Below, in pieces: positions 45,417 to 52,692 of a stretch of DNA of 64,000 nt (its first letter is position 1; each line of letters starts with the position of its first letter). Source of the stretch: JBGPGW01 sp046349515 (GTDB taxonomy: Bacteria > Pseudomonadota > Alphaproteobacteria > CADEGL01); the NCBI GenBank assembly GCA_046349515.1, contig JAXMCE010000001.1, positions 248,001 through 312,000 of the forward strand, read 5' to 3'. The notes beneath the pieces are model-generated. The model was not told the origin of the DNA. It saw nothing but the letters and a program-made list of their open reading frames with translations, and made no database searches. A program made the position numbers and the translations under genes.

Positions 45417-46313
45417 TCATTTGAAACAGTTCTCGCGATGCCATGTTAGAAAACGTGGGTGCGGTCGATCCAAGGCACGCTGAGGGAAAAAAGCGAATCC
45501 CGTCTTATTGATGAAGCCGCGAACACTATCCACGTCGTTAACATGGCGCGAGATCAAGATTTCAAGGTCGTCAGCTAGGCTGATCAACCCCCGATCGAAC
45601 ATCCAATGCGCCGTGCCCGAGAGAGCAAGGCCATTGTTCACGATATCTGGTCCATCCGCCTGAACCGGACGAATGTGCGCAGCGTCGACTTCGGCCCGCC
45701 CGTCACCATTGATCAGCTTCAGGCCGGTAATCGCGCAGCGTTCATCGTAGGCACGCAGGACGGTTTTTCGAAACACACGATCACGTACAACTCGTGATGT
45801 CAGTTGCAGTAAGCGGGCGCGTTGTTGTTCGAAAACGAAGGGGGCTCGCCGTTCCTCGAAGCCGGTGACGGGCAGATTTGCGCCGACGCGAGGAAGCAGC
45901 GGCTCATGATCATCAAGGCCCCGTTCGACGACGCGAAGAAAATCTTGTGGCGAAACCGGGCGTACCGCAGACTGAGCGCGACCTGATATTTTCCCGTGCG
46001 CGTTCAGAAGGCCCTGCTCGAGCGGGCCATCAACATCGTTAAACGGAACCGGGCGCGCAAAATCGAGATATGAGCCCGGCTCGATGAGGGCAAGATACAT
46101 TCCCGGCACCTTCGGATCCGGAATGATTTGCTGCACTCGCGCTATCGCGAAATAGCCGCGGGTGCCAGGAACTTTGCTTGGCTCCAGATAAACAATCCAA
46201 TCTCCAACACTCTTTTCCGCGCGACCAAGATATTGCTTCGGGAACTGGTACTGCTCGGCCGGACTGTCGTCGTAAATCGAATCAGGCCGGTGCATGAAAA
46301 CACAAAAGCCCAT
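45417..46313 (-). CDS. HNH endonuclease with N-terminal EVE/ASCH-like region
   Basis: A 298-residue protein. The C-terminal half is an HNH_2-type nuclease domain: 'YDERCAITG', 'EVDAAHIRPVQADGPDIVNNGLALSGTAHWMFDRG' contains the His, Asn and His of the motif. The N-terminal half ('SIYDDSPAEQYQFPKQYLGRAEKSVGDWIVYLEPSK') matches a domain often fused to such nucleases in restriction-type proteins. It may cut foreign or modified DNA. The gene is more AT-rich than the chromosome and is bracketed by related hairpin repeats, so it was probably acquired. Confidence 0.8.
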   Translation of the reverse strand: MGFCVFMHRPDSIYDDSPAEQYQFPKQYLGRAEKSVGDWIVYLEPSKVPGTRGYFAIARVQQIIPDPKVPGMYLALIEPGSYLDFARPVPFNDVDGPLEQGLLNAHGKISGRAQSAVRPVSPQDFLRVVERGLDDHEPLLPRVGANLPVTGFEERRAPFVFEQQRARLLQLTSRVVRDRVFRKTVLRAYDERCAITGLKLINGDGRAEVDAAHIRPVQADGPDIVNNGLALSGTAHWMFDRGLISLADDLEILISRHVNDVDSVRGFINKTGFAFFPQRALDRPHPRFLTWHRENCFK

Positions 46314-46504
46314 GCCGGGAAGCGTAACCGATCGTCACGCCCGTGCACATATGGGAGCGTTGGTCGCAACAAAACCGTTAAAGCGGCAAGTGATATCAAA
46401 GATCGGTGAAACCTTGTGCGTTGTTCGTCTTAGAGAATTGGCACGAAAACCTCTTCTCGCGACCGAACCCACGTCATCGCAGTTCCGCAAATTCCTTGGT
46501 GTTG

Positions 46505-46549
46505 GCAGAAAGGGAGGAATTGTGAAAACGCGCCCGGCGCGTGTTTTCA
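46505..46549. repeat. Hairpin repeat, right copy
   Basis: AGGGAGGAATTGTGAAAACG followed by an inverted GCGTGTTTTC forms a stem of about 10 bp (46523-46549). It matches the 45333-45376 element (gggagg-aa-tGTGAAAACrCGC), in the same orientation. Together they bracket the HNH gene as imperfect direct repeats. Confidence 0.5.
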
Positions 46550-46651
46550 TCCCCGGGCTTCGCCCTCGGACCGCCTCGCGCTGCTCGGCGTCCAAGACGC
46601 TTCCAGCGTCTTGTCGAACGAGGCGCAGTCCGCCTCTCCCATGCGCGAACT

Positions 46652-46680
46652 AAAAAGGGACCCGAACGGGGTCCCTTTTT
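46652..46680. terminator. Strong bidirectional terminator, probably the original tRNA-Ser terminator
   Basis: A 12-bp perfect stem (AAAAAGGGACCC, loop GAACG, GGGTCCCTTTTT) with T-tract on the plus strand and A-tract/T-tract on the minus strand. It lies 4 nt left of the duplicated tRNA-Ser 3' end (46684). tRNA genes normally end in such a terminator directly after the 3' end, so this one most likely served the minus-strand tRNA-Ser before the island separated them. Confidence 0.8.
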
Positions 46681-46683
46681 AAA

Positions 46684-46697
46684 TGGCGGACAGGGAG
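46684..46697. other. Island attachment site, left (duplicate of tRNA-Ser 3' end)
   Basis: TGGCGGACAGGGAG, identical to 54864-54877. The flanking base differs on both sides (A/T left, T/G right), so the core repeat is 14 bp. Confidence 0.85.
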
Positions 46698-46828
46698 TCC
46701 GACAAACCATCGTTTCCGATTGGCCCTACCCATCCCGGCATATTCCGAAATTAACGCGTATTGTTTGTCAAAAAATCCGTTGTCGCCTTGTAGTGTCCGC
46801 CAATGTATCTCAGAATCTCATCATCATA

Positions 46829-46849
46829 GATGGGTACAGAGATGGGTAG
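46829..46849. promoter_or_regulatory. Candidate integrase arm-type site, left end
   Basis: Two GATGGGT heptamers with a 12-bp period, followed by AG, about 130 bp inside the left attachment repeat and 7 bp before the integrase ATG. The same paired motif with identical period is at 54792-54812 inside the right end. Tyrosine integrases with an Arm-DNA-binding domain use such arm sites; the proximity to the integrase start also suggests autoregulation. Confidence 0.6.
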
Positions 46850-46855
46850 ACCGGG

Positions 46856-48091
46856 ATGGCACGGACGCATGGCCGACTAACCGCGCTGGCGGTTTCCCGG
46901 GCGAAGGCAAAAGGGCTTTATGCCGACGGCGCTGGTCTCTATCTGCAAGTGACTGGCGCCGGCGCTCGCTCCTGGATATTTCGCTACCGAATGAACGGCC
47001 GAAAGACCCCCCGCGATATGGGCCTGGGGTCTCTCGTGACCGTGAGCCTTGCGGAAGCTCGACAAAAGGCCGCAGAAGCACGGAAGGCTGTTCTCGAGGG
47101 TAAGGACCCTATCGATACTCGACGCAACAGGCATGCCGCAGCAATTCTAGACGCTGCAAAGTCCCGCACCTTTGAGGAGTGCGCGACGGCATACATCGCA
47201 AGTCACAAGGCGGGTTGGCGTAATCCAAAGCACGCCGACCAATGGCCGGCGACGCTCAATGCTTACGCCTACCCATCAATTGGGCAACTGCCCATCCAGG
47301 CAATCGATGTCGGCTTGGTGCTCAAAGTCCTGGAGCCAATCTGGACCACCAAGACTGAGACGGCCTCGCGGCTGCGGGGCCGTATCGAGGCGGTTTTGGA
47401 CTGGGCCGCTGCCCGCGGTTACCGGACCGGAGATAACCCCGCTCGCTGGCGCGGAAGACTCGAAAATCTCTTGCCACCACGGTCGCGAGTGCGGCGCATC
47501 GTTCATCACCCTGCTCTGCCATATGCCGATATCGGGAAATTCGTGCACGATCTGCGAGCCCAAGAGGGTATAGCGGCGCGGGCGTTGGAATTTCTCATTT
47601 TGACGGCGACGCGGACGAGCGAAGCCATTGGCGCGAGATGGGACGAAATCGACTTTCAAGCCAAGCTCTGGACGATTCCCGCCGAGCGAATTAAAGCCGG
47701 CCGGGCTCACCGCGTGCCGTTATCAGTTCCTACCTTGGCCGTTCTCAAACAAATGCGGGCGTCTAGCACCGATACCTACGTGTTTCCGGGTGGCAAGCGT
47801 GACCGACCGCTTTCAACCAACGCCTTATTGGCGCTCCTGAAGCGGATGAATCGTGCTGACCTTACGGTGCACGGATTCCGTAGCACCTTCCGTGACTGGA
47901 CAGCCGAGCAAACCAACTATCCGCGCGAGGTTTGCGAGATGGCTCTCGCCCATGCTGTTTCAGACAAGGTTGAAGCGGCATATCGACGCGGTGATTTATT
48001 TGCGAAACGTGTGCGCTTGATGGAGGAATGGGCCAAGAAGTGCGGGACAATTTTAAAGGGAGCGCGGGTGATTGCTATTCATCGCGCCTAA
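46856..48091 (+). CDS. int: Tyrosine-type site-specific integrase (P4-like)
   Basis: A 411-residue integrase. N-terminal Arm DNA-binding domain (DUF4102) 'LTALAVSRAKAKGLYADGAGLYLQV', central SAM-like core-binding domain, then the catalytic domain: first Arg in 'TATRTSEAIGARW', His-x-x-Arg in 'HGFRSTFRDW', and the nucleophile Tyr in 'VEAAYRRGDL'. It catalyses integration and excision at the tRNA-Ser 3' end. The start ATG follows the arm-type motif by 6 nt. Unlike many P4-like islands, it is at the end distal to the tRNA gene. Confidence 0.93.
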   Translation: MARTHGRLTALAVSRAKAKGLYADGAGLYLQVTGAGARSWIFRYRMNGRKTPRDMGLGSLVTVSLAEARQKAAEARKAVLEGKDPIDTRRNRHAAAILDAAKSRTFEECATAYIASHKAGWRNPKHADQWPATLNAYAYPSIGQLPIQAIDVGLVLKVLEPIWTTKTETASRLRGRIEAVLDWAAARGYRTGDNPARWRGRLENLLPPRSRVRRIVHHPALPYADIGKFVHDLRAQEGIAARALEFLILTATRTSEAIGARWDEIDFQAKLWTIPAERIKAGRAHRVPLSVPTLAVLKQMRASSTDTYVFPGGKRDRPLSTNALLALLKRMNRADLTVHGFRSTFRDWTAEQTNYPREVCEMALAHAVSDKVEAAYRRGDLFAKRVRLMEEWAKKCGTILKGARVIAIHRA

Positions 48092-48264
48092 TCAAATCGT
48101 AGGTCCTAGCATTTCAGGCTGCTCTAAATAGCTCGGCCAAAATGAGCAGTCGCAGATAATTCAAGGTTGTGAATAGTGGCGGATTGGATCGCTCCCAACA
48201 CGGCTGGCACCTGACAAGCCGCCTTCTGCCGCGCTAGGTTAGCGGTAGCATTCTTGGAAGCATA

Positions 48265-49086
48265 ATGGCTGCTGCCCCATACATCGGCCGGTTCACGCCT
48301 GATAGCGTCACGAGATTACTCGATGCTGCTGCGCCAATACCTACCGACGGCCTGAAAGAAGAGGATAAGGCGACCGGAGAGTTCCGAATTGTGCCATTAG
48401 CCGAAGTCATTGTCAGACATTTAGAATGGCTCGACACATGGGCGCAATTGGGACTTCAGCACTCCAACGATTTGCCGCCGTCTGCTCTAGCAAAACGTCT
48501 TGGGTCTATTTCGTCCGCTGCAAACAGCCTCCTTGACGCGCTCGGAGCAAGCCCTGACGGAGAGCCCAATAGAATGCCACGCCAAGTTTTCAACGCCCTA
48601 CTTGGGTTTGCAGAAAGTGACGCTGAACGCTTGGGAGGGTTTCCAAACCACCCTTTAGTGCACATTCGGGCAAGAGGCGTGGAATATCCAGATTATCAAG
48701 GAGCAAACCAACTTTTCGATAATATCGCAGGCATTACTCAAATCCGTAACTGGTCGACTCGCGCGCGCGATGCTGCACGCCAGCAAGTTGGATCTAATAA
48801 AATTGAGGTCGATACGGTCAACGTGCTCGGCATGGAGCCATTGATTTATGACCCCGTGAATGATGCCATTGGAGGCATTCTCAATATCTGGACTACGGTC
48901 TTGGGGCGCGAAGTTAAGACGGCCGTGGGTGAGGATGGTATTGCTTATGGCAAACTGATTCAATTCACGCTCGCATGCCTCGCTGTACTGAATTTGACAA
49001 GAGGTCGAGACGGTAAACCATTTGGAGAGGATGCCGTCAGGGCCAGAATACGTCGTTTGGTAGATATGGCCGACACGCGTCGTTGA
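48265..49086 (+). CDS. Unrecognised island protein, cargo gene next to the integrase
   Basis: A 273-residue soluble protein. The start ATG at 48265 lacks an obvious Shine-Dalgarno. The sequence is mainly helical with alternating acidic and hydrophobic residues ('RLLDAAAPIPTDGLKEEDKATGE', 'EVIVRHLEWLDTWAQLG', 'DEAIGGILNIWTTVL'-like). The C-terminus ends in the basic amphipathic helix 'EDAVRARIRRLVDMADTRR'. I do not recognise the family. Genes in this position next to an integrase are often phage-defence or anti-restriction cargo, but that is only positional. Confidence 0.6.
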   Translation: MAAAPYIGRFTPDSVTRLLDAAAPIPTDGLKEEDKATGEFRIVPLAEVIVRHLEWLDTWAQLGLQHSNDLPPSALAKRLGSISSAANSLLDALGASPDGEPNRMPRQVFNALLGFAESDAERLGGFPNHPLVHIRARGVEYPDYQGANQLFDNIAGITQIRNWSTRARDAARQQVGSNKIEVDTVNVLGMEPLIYDPVNDAIGGILNIWTTVLGREVKTAVGEDGIAYGKLIQFTLACLAVLNLTRGRDGKPFGEDAVRARIRRLVDMADTRR

Positions 49087-49179
49087 AAATCCTCGGTTGG
49101 CCATTTGAGCTGAAGTTCTCTCGGTGCAAGAACGTTCCTCATGAAGCGGGCGCATCCCGCTACATCCAATGAGGAACCG

Positions 49180-49371
49180 ATGAAGCCCCTAGAAGCTCTT
49201 ACAATTCCTGAATTTTGCGCGCGGTATCGCACCAGTCGAACAAGTGCTTATCGCTTGCTCGCTGAAGGCACACTCAAGGCAGTAAAGCGAGGACGCCGCA
49301 CGCTCATTGCCGCCGACGAAGCCGAGCGATGGTTTCGCTCGCTAATCGCATACCAACCTAACACTGCCTGA
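49180..49371 (+). CDS. Excisionase-like helix-turn-helix protein
   Basis: A 63-residue (or 76 from 49141) MerR/excisionase-like HTH: 'TIPEFCARYRTSRTSAYRLLAEGTLKAVKRGRRTLI' with the characteristic AlpA/Xis recognition helix and wing. Start 49180 has GAGGAA upstream. It may direct excision with the integrase or control the cassette that follows. Confidence 0.8.
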   Translation: MKPLEALTIPEFCARYRTSRTSAYRLLAEGTLKAVKRGRRTLIAADEAERWFRSLIAYQPNTA

Positions 49372-49381
49372 AAATGAAAAC

Positions 49382-49410
49382 GCCCGACGGTCGTGGCGCG
49401 ACCGCCGGGC
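49382..49410. terminator. GC-rich hairpin between excisionase-like gene and cassette
   Basis: A 12-bp stem (GCCCGACGGTCG / CGACCGCCGGGC, one mismatch) with a 5-nt loop, 10 nt after the excisionase-like stop and about 40 nt before the next gene. There is no T-tract, so it could be an attenuator or mRNA stabiliser rather than an intrinsic terminator. Confidence 0.45.
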
Positions 49411-49450
49411 CAAGATGTTGCCCCCTACGGCGAAGTAAAGGATCAACGGA

Positions 49451-49633
49451 ATGAAATTACGCAGCAGCCGCTTTCAGCGCAAGCCTGCTTCTCAACCCTC
49501 CCTCTTTGACTGGTCCCCAACGACCCCACGTAAACCACTTCCGTGGCAGGCGGAGCACGTTCGAGTGCGTCACGGATTGAATCGGTCCCATGCGAAGGTC
49601 ATTGCAGAGTTTCTTTTCGGAGGCTCCGCATGA
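49451..49633 (+). CDS. Small hypothetical island protein (60 residues)
   Basis: A basic 60-residue protein ('QPSLFDWSPTTPRKPLPW', 'VRHGLNRSHAKVIAEFLFGG'). It is translationally coupled to the next gene: its TGA overlaps the next ATG (ATGA at 49630). The 'PSLFDW' and 'HGL...AKVIAE' segments resemble small proteins seen in replication/control regions of alphaproteobacterial integrative elements; function unknown. Confidence 0.65.
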   Translation: MKLRSSRFQRKPASQPSLFDWSPTTPRKPLPWQAEHVRVRHGLNRSHAKVIAEFLFGGSA

Positions 49634-49932
49634 GGACAGCGGCTATCTCCGTGGAAATTCTCGATGCCGACCGACCACTCAGCATCCAAGTCAAAGGTCG
49701 CGACGCATGGGCACTCAGAGAACTGATGGACGCTGGCGAGCGTGGATGCACGCCGATTGACCATCCCGGTCCGAGATGGAGCGGCTACGTCCACAAACTG
49801 CGCCGCGCAGGAATCAGAGTCGAGACAATCCACGAGCACCACAACGGCCCGTTTCCTGGGCGACACGCACGCTATGTGCTCCGTTCCCAGGTGAGGATTC
49901 TTGAGGCTCCCAACGGTCTGGAGGTTGTGTGA
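49630..49932 (+). CDS. Winged-helix domain protein of island control cassette
   Basis: A 100-residue protein with a winged-helix-like segment 'DAWALRELMDAGERGCTPIDHPGPRWSGYVHKLRRAGIRVETI', in which a two-helix plus wing arrangement is visible. The start at 49630 is fixed by the ATGA overlap with the previous gene, and its stop overlaps the next ATG (TGATG at 49930-49934). It probably binds DNA. Confidence 0.7.
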   Translation: MRTAAISVEILDADRPLSIQVKGRDAWALRELMDAGERGCTPIDHPGPRWSGYVHKLRRAGIRVETIHEHHNGPFPGRHARYVLRSQVRILEAPNGLEVV

Positions 49933-50174
49933 TGCAAAAGCACATAGCCACCATTCTGAAAAATGCGCGCGAGGAATTGCGGGTCGAACTGACCGAGTAC
50001 CGTGGCTACGACCTCGTCGCGGCCAGAATCTGGGTCGAAAATTCCGAAGGTGCAAAAATTCCGACACACAAGGGGCTGACTGTGAATGTTCGACTACTCC
50101 CGGATATTCTCGACGCGCTTCGTAGGGCGGAGCATGAGGCCCGCACTGCCGGACTTCTCGATGGCGGCGAGTGA
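49932..50174 (+). CDS. PC4/p15-like single-strand DNA-binding coactivator protein
   Basis: An 80-residue PC4-fold protein: 'REELRVELTEYRGYDLVAARIWVENSEG' followed by 'KGLTVNVRLLPDILDALRRAEHEA', the pattern of transcriptional coactivator p15/PC4-like proteins in bacteria, which bind ssDNA or RNA as dimers. It overlaps the upstream gene by one base (TGATG) and the downstream HTH gene's start. Confidence 0.72.
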   Translation: MQKHIATILKNAREELRVELTEYRGYDLVAARIWVENSEGAKIPTHKGLTVNVRLLPDILDALRRAEHEARTAGLLDGGE

Positions 50175-50655
50175 ACAGCAACGAAGCGTGGCAGGCTCGC
50201 CACTTCCGAAGGATGACGACCTAGGTGCGATTGGGATGGGTGATAATTTGCCCATCCCGTCGTTTCTACGTGGTTCTGACCGGCGTACCTGGGCGAAGGT
50301 CAGCGCCGCCGCTCTTACGGACCCCCGACTATCGGATGTCGTCTTCCGGACACTCGCGCTCGTGGGGCTCTACGCCAATAGGCAAGGCGAAGCCTTCGTG
50401 TCCATCATTCGGTTAGCAAGAGAACGTGGGCGGTCGCGAGTGGCCATCCGAGCACACCTACGAGCGGCGCAGGAGCTAGGCTATCTCACCGTCGAGCGGC
50501 GGTATCGACCCAATGGCGCAGATACGAGCCACCTCTACCGCTTAGCATTTCCGTCAATGCCGGATTTTTCGCCCCAGGAGCGAATTGCGGCAGCCGCCGA
50601 TGCACGCGGCCAGAAATCAGCCAGAACGCGTGTGCGACTCAGAAAGGGCACCTGA
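50134..50655 (+). CDS. Helix-turn-helix protein, replication-initiator-like
   Basis: A 173-residue protein (alternative starts 50086, 50161). An HTH follows a 'TWAKVSAAALTDPRLSDVVFRTLALVGLYANRQGEAFVSIIRLARERGRSRVAIRAHL' region of the helix-turn-helix-18/replication-protein type. The C-terminus 'RGQKSARTRVRLRKGT' may be frameshifted: in the next frame, 'ENGGTVWCQGPW' continues the Gly-Gly-Thr-Val motif often seen at the end of such proteins. It could initiate replication or control excision of the island. Confidence 0.65.
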   Translation: MRPALPDFSMAASEQQRSVAGSPLPKDDDLGAIGMGDNLPIPSFLRGSDRRTWAKVSAAALTDPRLSDVVFRTLALVGLYANRQGEAFVSIIRLARERGRSRVAIRAHLRAAQELGYLTVERRYRPNGADTSHLYRLAFPSMPDFSPQERIAAAADARGQKSARTRVRLRKGT

Positions 50656-50662
50656 GAATGGT

Positions 50663-50703
50663 GGAACCGTATGGTGCCAGGGGCCCTGGAAGCGTACGGT
50701 TCC
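50663..50703. repeat. 41-bp imperfect palindrome (9-bp perfect outer arms)
   Basis: Outer arms GGAACCGTA and TACGGTTCC are perfect 9-bp complements, and inside is CCAGGG-GCCCTGG. It lies 8 nt after the stop of the HTH gene, on the side of the convergent EEP nuclease gene. It could fold into a bidirectional hairpin terminator or be an origin/operator-like site for the HTH protein. Confidence 0.5.
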
Positions 50704-50821
50704 CCAAACAGATTCTTCGCTTAACAGAGTATGCATCCAAGGGAAGAGTCTTCTAAGGGGCGCCGCAAATTTCTGTGCACAAAAATTTGTTGAATTGGCG
50801 TAGGGCTCTACAGAGCAATAG

Positions 50822-51721
50822 CTAAGCAATTGTTTGGCCTCGTCCCCGGTCTTCCTTTGCATGGAAAACTAGATCTGAGAGCACGAGAGCGTGGTCGCTG
50901 CCAGCTTGGCATGCGCGCTCATAACAATATTCCACCTTATCGACGCCAAAATTGTCTGTGGCATATATAAAATCGTATCGACACTTAGTCCGAACACTTC
51001 CACGCTTGCGCTCGTGTGGTACCGCCAGCGGCCCATTCGGATAACGAGTCACCATCTCTGCTGCGACATGCGGATTGGCACGCAAATATACTCGCAATGT
51101 ATCGTGCAAATGATGTAGCGGCGCCGGCCCTAATAGCTTCGGCTCGTCAGCCCACCACCATTCATTTTGCATATGGTCTGGGTGATCTGTTTTGGGGGCG
51201 TTTGCATCGATGCCGAATATGGTGGGTTCCACTTGTGCGGATAGCCAACGCGCAATTTCGACTGCGGTTTGCGGCTTTAATTTTCCCCAGCTCGCGCCAG
51301 GTGGCACATGAAAGCTACAAGAGCGAAAGCGGCCCCATGGTGCTTCGATAAGCGCAACGATAGTACGTTCCGGAAAGGGCACGGAATCCAGAATTGAGAA
51401 CTCGAGAACCTTGAGAGGGAGTTTGCCAAAAAGTGCACAACCTAATTGGCGGCCACGCCCTTCGCCAATTCGTGGTGGCCGCAGCTCAAGCGAACAAGCA
51501 CCCCAATCGAAGAACCTTGTTGCCATAAGTTTCTCGAAAAGGGTGGAAGTGACTTCTTGGCAGGCAAAAATATCAGGTGCCGCTTCCTCTAAAAGGGTTT
51601 GCTGACCCGTCAACTTTGTCCGGCCATTAAGATTCCAACTAGCATATCGCAATTTCCGACCAAGCGAATTTGTGGAAGCTAGCGCAGCGGTTTCTTTCGT
51701 AGGCTGCATCGTCTCTCTCAT
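50822..51721 (-). CDS. Endonuclease/exonuclease/phosphatase (EEP) family protein
   Basis: A 299-residue EEP-fold hydrolase. The N-terminal 'YASWNLNGRTKLTGQQ' carries the Asn, 'DIFACQEVTS' the metal Glu, 'IFGIDANAPKTDHPDH' the Asp/Asn pair and 'QAGSDHALVLSDL' the C-terminal Asp-His. The start at 51721 has GGAG 5 nt upstream. EEP enzymes cut DNA or RNA, or hydrolyse phosphoesters. It is on the minus strand, convergent with the control cassette, with no co-directional partner, and may be a stand-alone nuclease cargo. Confidence 0.78.
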   Translation of the reverse strand: MRETMQPTKETAALASTNSLGRKLRYASWNLNGRTKLTGQQTLLEEAAPDIFACQEVTSTLFEKLMATRFFDWGACSLELRPPRIGEGRGRQLGCALFGKLPLKVLEFSILDSVPFPERTIVALIEAPWGRFRSCSFHVPPGASWGKLKPQTAVEIARWLSAQVEPTIFGIDANAPKTDHPDHMQNEWWWADEPKLLGPAPLHHLHDTLRVYLRANPHVAAEMVTRYPNGPLAVPHERKRGSVRTKCRYDFIYATDNFGVDKVEYCYERACQAGSDHALVLSDLVFHAKEDRGRGQTIA

Positions 51722-51862
51722 CCTTACTCCATTCTCACCGCTATCAGGCCAATGAAGGTGGTCCCGGGGCGGTTCAGACTGACCTGAGCGGTTGTCTAAA
51801 AGTAGACAAAAATAGATGATTGCCGGGGCGAGACCGTCCCGCGCATATCGCAGGGGGAAGCA

Positions 51863-52255
51863 ATGCGTGCCGTGCTGATCGTCGTGCTGTTATTGCTGAG
51901 CACCTCGAGCGCGAGGGCGGAGTGGGTGAAAGTCAGTGAGGCGGGAGGGACTCAGGCGGCTGATATCTACCTAGACCCCGCGACGATCCGCATCAACGGC
52001 GAGAAGCGCAAGGTGTGGAGTTTGTGGGACTTCAAGGTGGAGCAAAAGTCGGGAGCAAAGAAGTACCGCTCAGCACTGGAGCAGCGGGAATATGACTGCA
52101 GAGAAGAACAAACGAGAATGACCTCATTTATTTGGTATGCCGGTCAAATGGGAAGCGGCAGCGTTATTCATTCTGAGTCCAGCCTAACTAGATGGGAACC
52201 TGTGGTACCCGGAAGCATCGGGGAGACTTCCCTCAATATCCTCTGCAAGCCGTAG
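51863..52255 (+). CDS. Secreted surface-adhesin protein E-like protein
   Basis: A 130-residue exported protein with a clear signal peptide (AVLIVVLLLLSTSSARA) and a mature domain of the surface-adhesin E family: 'EWVKVSEAG...YLDPATIRINGEKRKVWSLWDFKVEQ', two Cys ('DCREEQ', 'LCKP'). GGGGGAAG precedes the ATG. It probably resides in the periplasm or at the surface; adhesion as such is not shown. Confidence 0.78.
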   Translation: MRAVLIVVLLLLSTSSARAEWVKVSEAGGTQAADIYLDPATIRINGEKRKVWSLWDFKVEQKSGAKKYRSALEQREYDCREEQTRMTSFIWYAGQMGSGSVIHSESSLTRWEPVVPGSIGETSLNILCKP

Positions 52256-52466
52256 CGCCCGGCGGGGGAATTTCGCGCTTTGGTCGGAAATCAAATTAAT
52301 CAAGTTGGAAATCAAGCCGGCCTCACCGGGCTGGGCGCTTTGAAAAACAATCAAAAAATATCAAAGTCGCCCGACCAGTCAGCTCACTAAAGCTCTGCCA
52401 GACAAGGCATTAGAGGCGCATCACAGCAGCAGCGCCTGGCGCACCATAAGGTCCTAATGAAAACTA

Positions 52467-52677
52467 GGGCGTGTACTCATAAATTTGCCGTGTCCGCTAT
52501 GCGCCATGACCCGACGTCAGGCAATATCCTGTCTCACGGCGAGTCTCAGAGCTGGAGCGGACGTGTCTCAAATATCTCCCCTCGGCGGCTTCTGACCCAA
52601 TGCAGACGTGAAGCTATGTCCGCCTTTTGCCGCTATCGGGGGCATAGGGGTTATGGCAAGTATATGAGTAGGCGCCC
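52467..52677. mobile_element. Putative IS5-related MITE (211 bp) forming the left end of the composite
   Basis: The left terminal sequence 52467-52489 recurs inverted at 52655-52677 with 19 of 23 matches (GGGCG..TACTCATA..TTGCC). The enclosed 211 bp have no coding potential. No target duplication brackets it alone, so the outer left end is shared with the composite. A nonautonomous derivative plus a full IS5 transposase on the right could mobilise the segment between. Confidence 0.55.
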
Positions 52678-52692
52678 TTGCCGAGGTCACTG

